Source: Delftia tsuruhatensis (lineage in GTDB: Bacteria; Pseudomonadota; Gammaproteobacteria; Burkholderiales; Burkholderiaceae_C). From it: a stretch of 64,000 nucleotides of DNA. Each line of letters opens with the position of its first letter. Positions within the stretch are counted from its first letter, which is position 1. Below are positions 63,720-64,000 of this stretch, piece by piece. The notes beneath the pieces were generated by a model. It saw only the letters and a list, made by a program, of their open reading frames with translations, made no database searches and had not been told where the DNA came from. The stretch covers positions 4,736,001-4,800,000 of the forward strand of contig NZ_LR813084.1 in NCBI RefSeq assembly GCF_903815225.1. Direction: 5' to 3'. A program made the position numbers and the translations under genes.

Positions 63720-64000
63720 TCAAGGCCGGCAGACCAACTCCGCCACCGCCATCAGCAAGGCCTCATCGATCTGCTCGGGCAGCTCCACCGCCAGCCGCTG
63801 CCGATAGAACACCCCCAGGTCCAGCCCCACGCCCAGGGCCCGGATCTGCACATCACCCGCGCGCTCGTGGCGGGCGACGACCTGGCGCAGGTGCTGGTCC
63901 AGATAGTGTTCGTCATTGGCCTGGTGCGTGGCGGTGTCCATGGGGCAGCCGTCGGAGACGACGAGCAGGATGCGCCGCCGCGCAGGCCGCGCCAGCAGAC
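63720..64000 (-). CDS. cobT: CobT-like cobaltochelatase subunit, C-terminal end (5' partial)
   Basis: The frame runs off the right edge: the - strand continues upstream of the only internal ATG (63941) as RRRILLVVSDGCPMDTATHQ, a vWA domain MIDAS-like (SDGxPxD) motif. It continues with NDEHYLDQHLRQVV and IRALGVGLDLGVFYRQR and ends AVAELVCRP. This matches the C-terminal VWA domain of CobT, which works with CobN and CobS to insert cobalt in aerobic cobalamin synthesis. The start lies beyond the window. Confidence 0.85.
   Translation of the reverse strand, partial: LLARPARRRILLVVSDGCPMDTATHQANDEHYLDQHLRQVVARHERAGDVQIRALGVGLDLGVFYRQRLAVELPEQIDEALLMAVAELVCRP

Noticed and set aside
63478-63807. Short + strand frame at the right end
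   Set aside because: It runs antisense to the CobT-like gene and has shadow composition.

Overview
The window is GC-rich, densely coded DNA from a betaproteobacterium. Protein character and gene order (yicC-gmk-rpoZ-spoT, a PP2C/kinase pair next to rdgB-hemW, Arg-tRNA with greB) point to Comamonadaceae, most likely Delftia or a close relative. That placement is an inference from family resemblance; no search was run. Most genes carry clear start signals and many neighbours overlap by ATGA.

Layout. (1) 1-6433: the 3' part of a MurF-like Mur ligase homologue, then a complete type I secretion system (ABC exporter, HlyD-type adaptor, TolC-type outer membrane protein). No cargo gene is visible. 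(2) 6525-21386: a complete Flp/Tad pilus locus on the + strand: two near-identical flp pilins, prepilin peptidase, cpaB, secretin, cpaE/tadZ, cpaF/tadA, tadB, tadC, tadD, a small periplasmic protein, three TadE/F/G-type pseudopilins, and a sigma-54 activator at the end. (3) 21438-24635: a glycosyltransferase, an EAL phosphodiesterase with a degenerate GGDEF half, and a FecR-like protein. (4) 24993-31438: small independent genes (NUC1 nuclease, a second-type ClpP, ArsR/SRPBCC pair, GNAT, LysR/SDR pair, lipoprotein) with a degraded accessory patch at 27313-28439. (5) 31500-38498: a large secreted M36 metalloprotease with a C-terminal sorting-type tail, divergent from a NarL-type response regulator and hybrid kinase. 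(6) 38564-46344: DAHP synthase, a large EF-hand-like membrane protein, a GntR regulator with fumarylacetoacetase, a SPOR-domain protein and an I78 inhibitor lipoprotein. (7) 46413-57426: housekeeping genes (hemW, rdgB, PP2C phosphatase, Ser/Thr kinase; yicC, gmk, rpoZ, spoT; Sir2, MltB-type transglycosylase, greB). (8) 57520-57818: two tandem tRNA-Arg(ACG) genes, each with its own promoter and terminator. (9) 58001-63281: a MocR regulator controlling, by inference, a divergent amine/amino-acid module (NTF2-like protein plus APC permease on one side, FAD amine oxidase on the other), with repeated CTGGnYCTAwCG boxes in the divergent promoter. (10) 63720-64000: the C-terminus of a CobT-like cobaltochelatase subunit.

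The Tad pilus, its dedicated sigma-54 activator, the glycosyltransferase and the c-di-GMP protein together look like a surface-attachment region; the type I exporter beside it may serve an adhesin encoded to the left of the window. The items most worth following up are the MocR operator array, the MurF-like gene beside the exporter with its AT-rich internal patch, the M36 protease with an IPTL-CTERM-like tail, the small ORFs overlapping tad gene starts, the large EF-hand-like protein of unknown function, and the palindromes around the FecR-like and nuclease genes.
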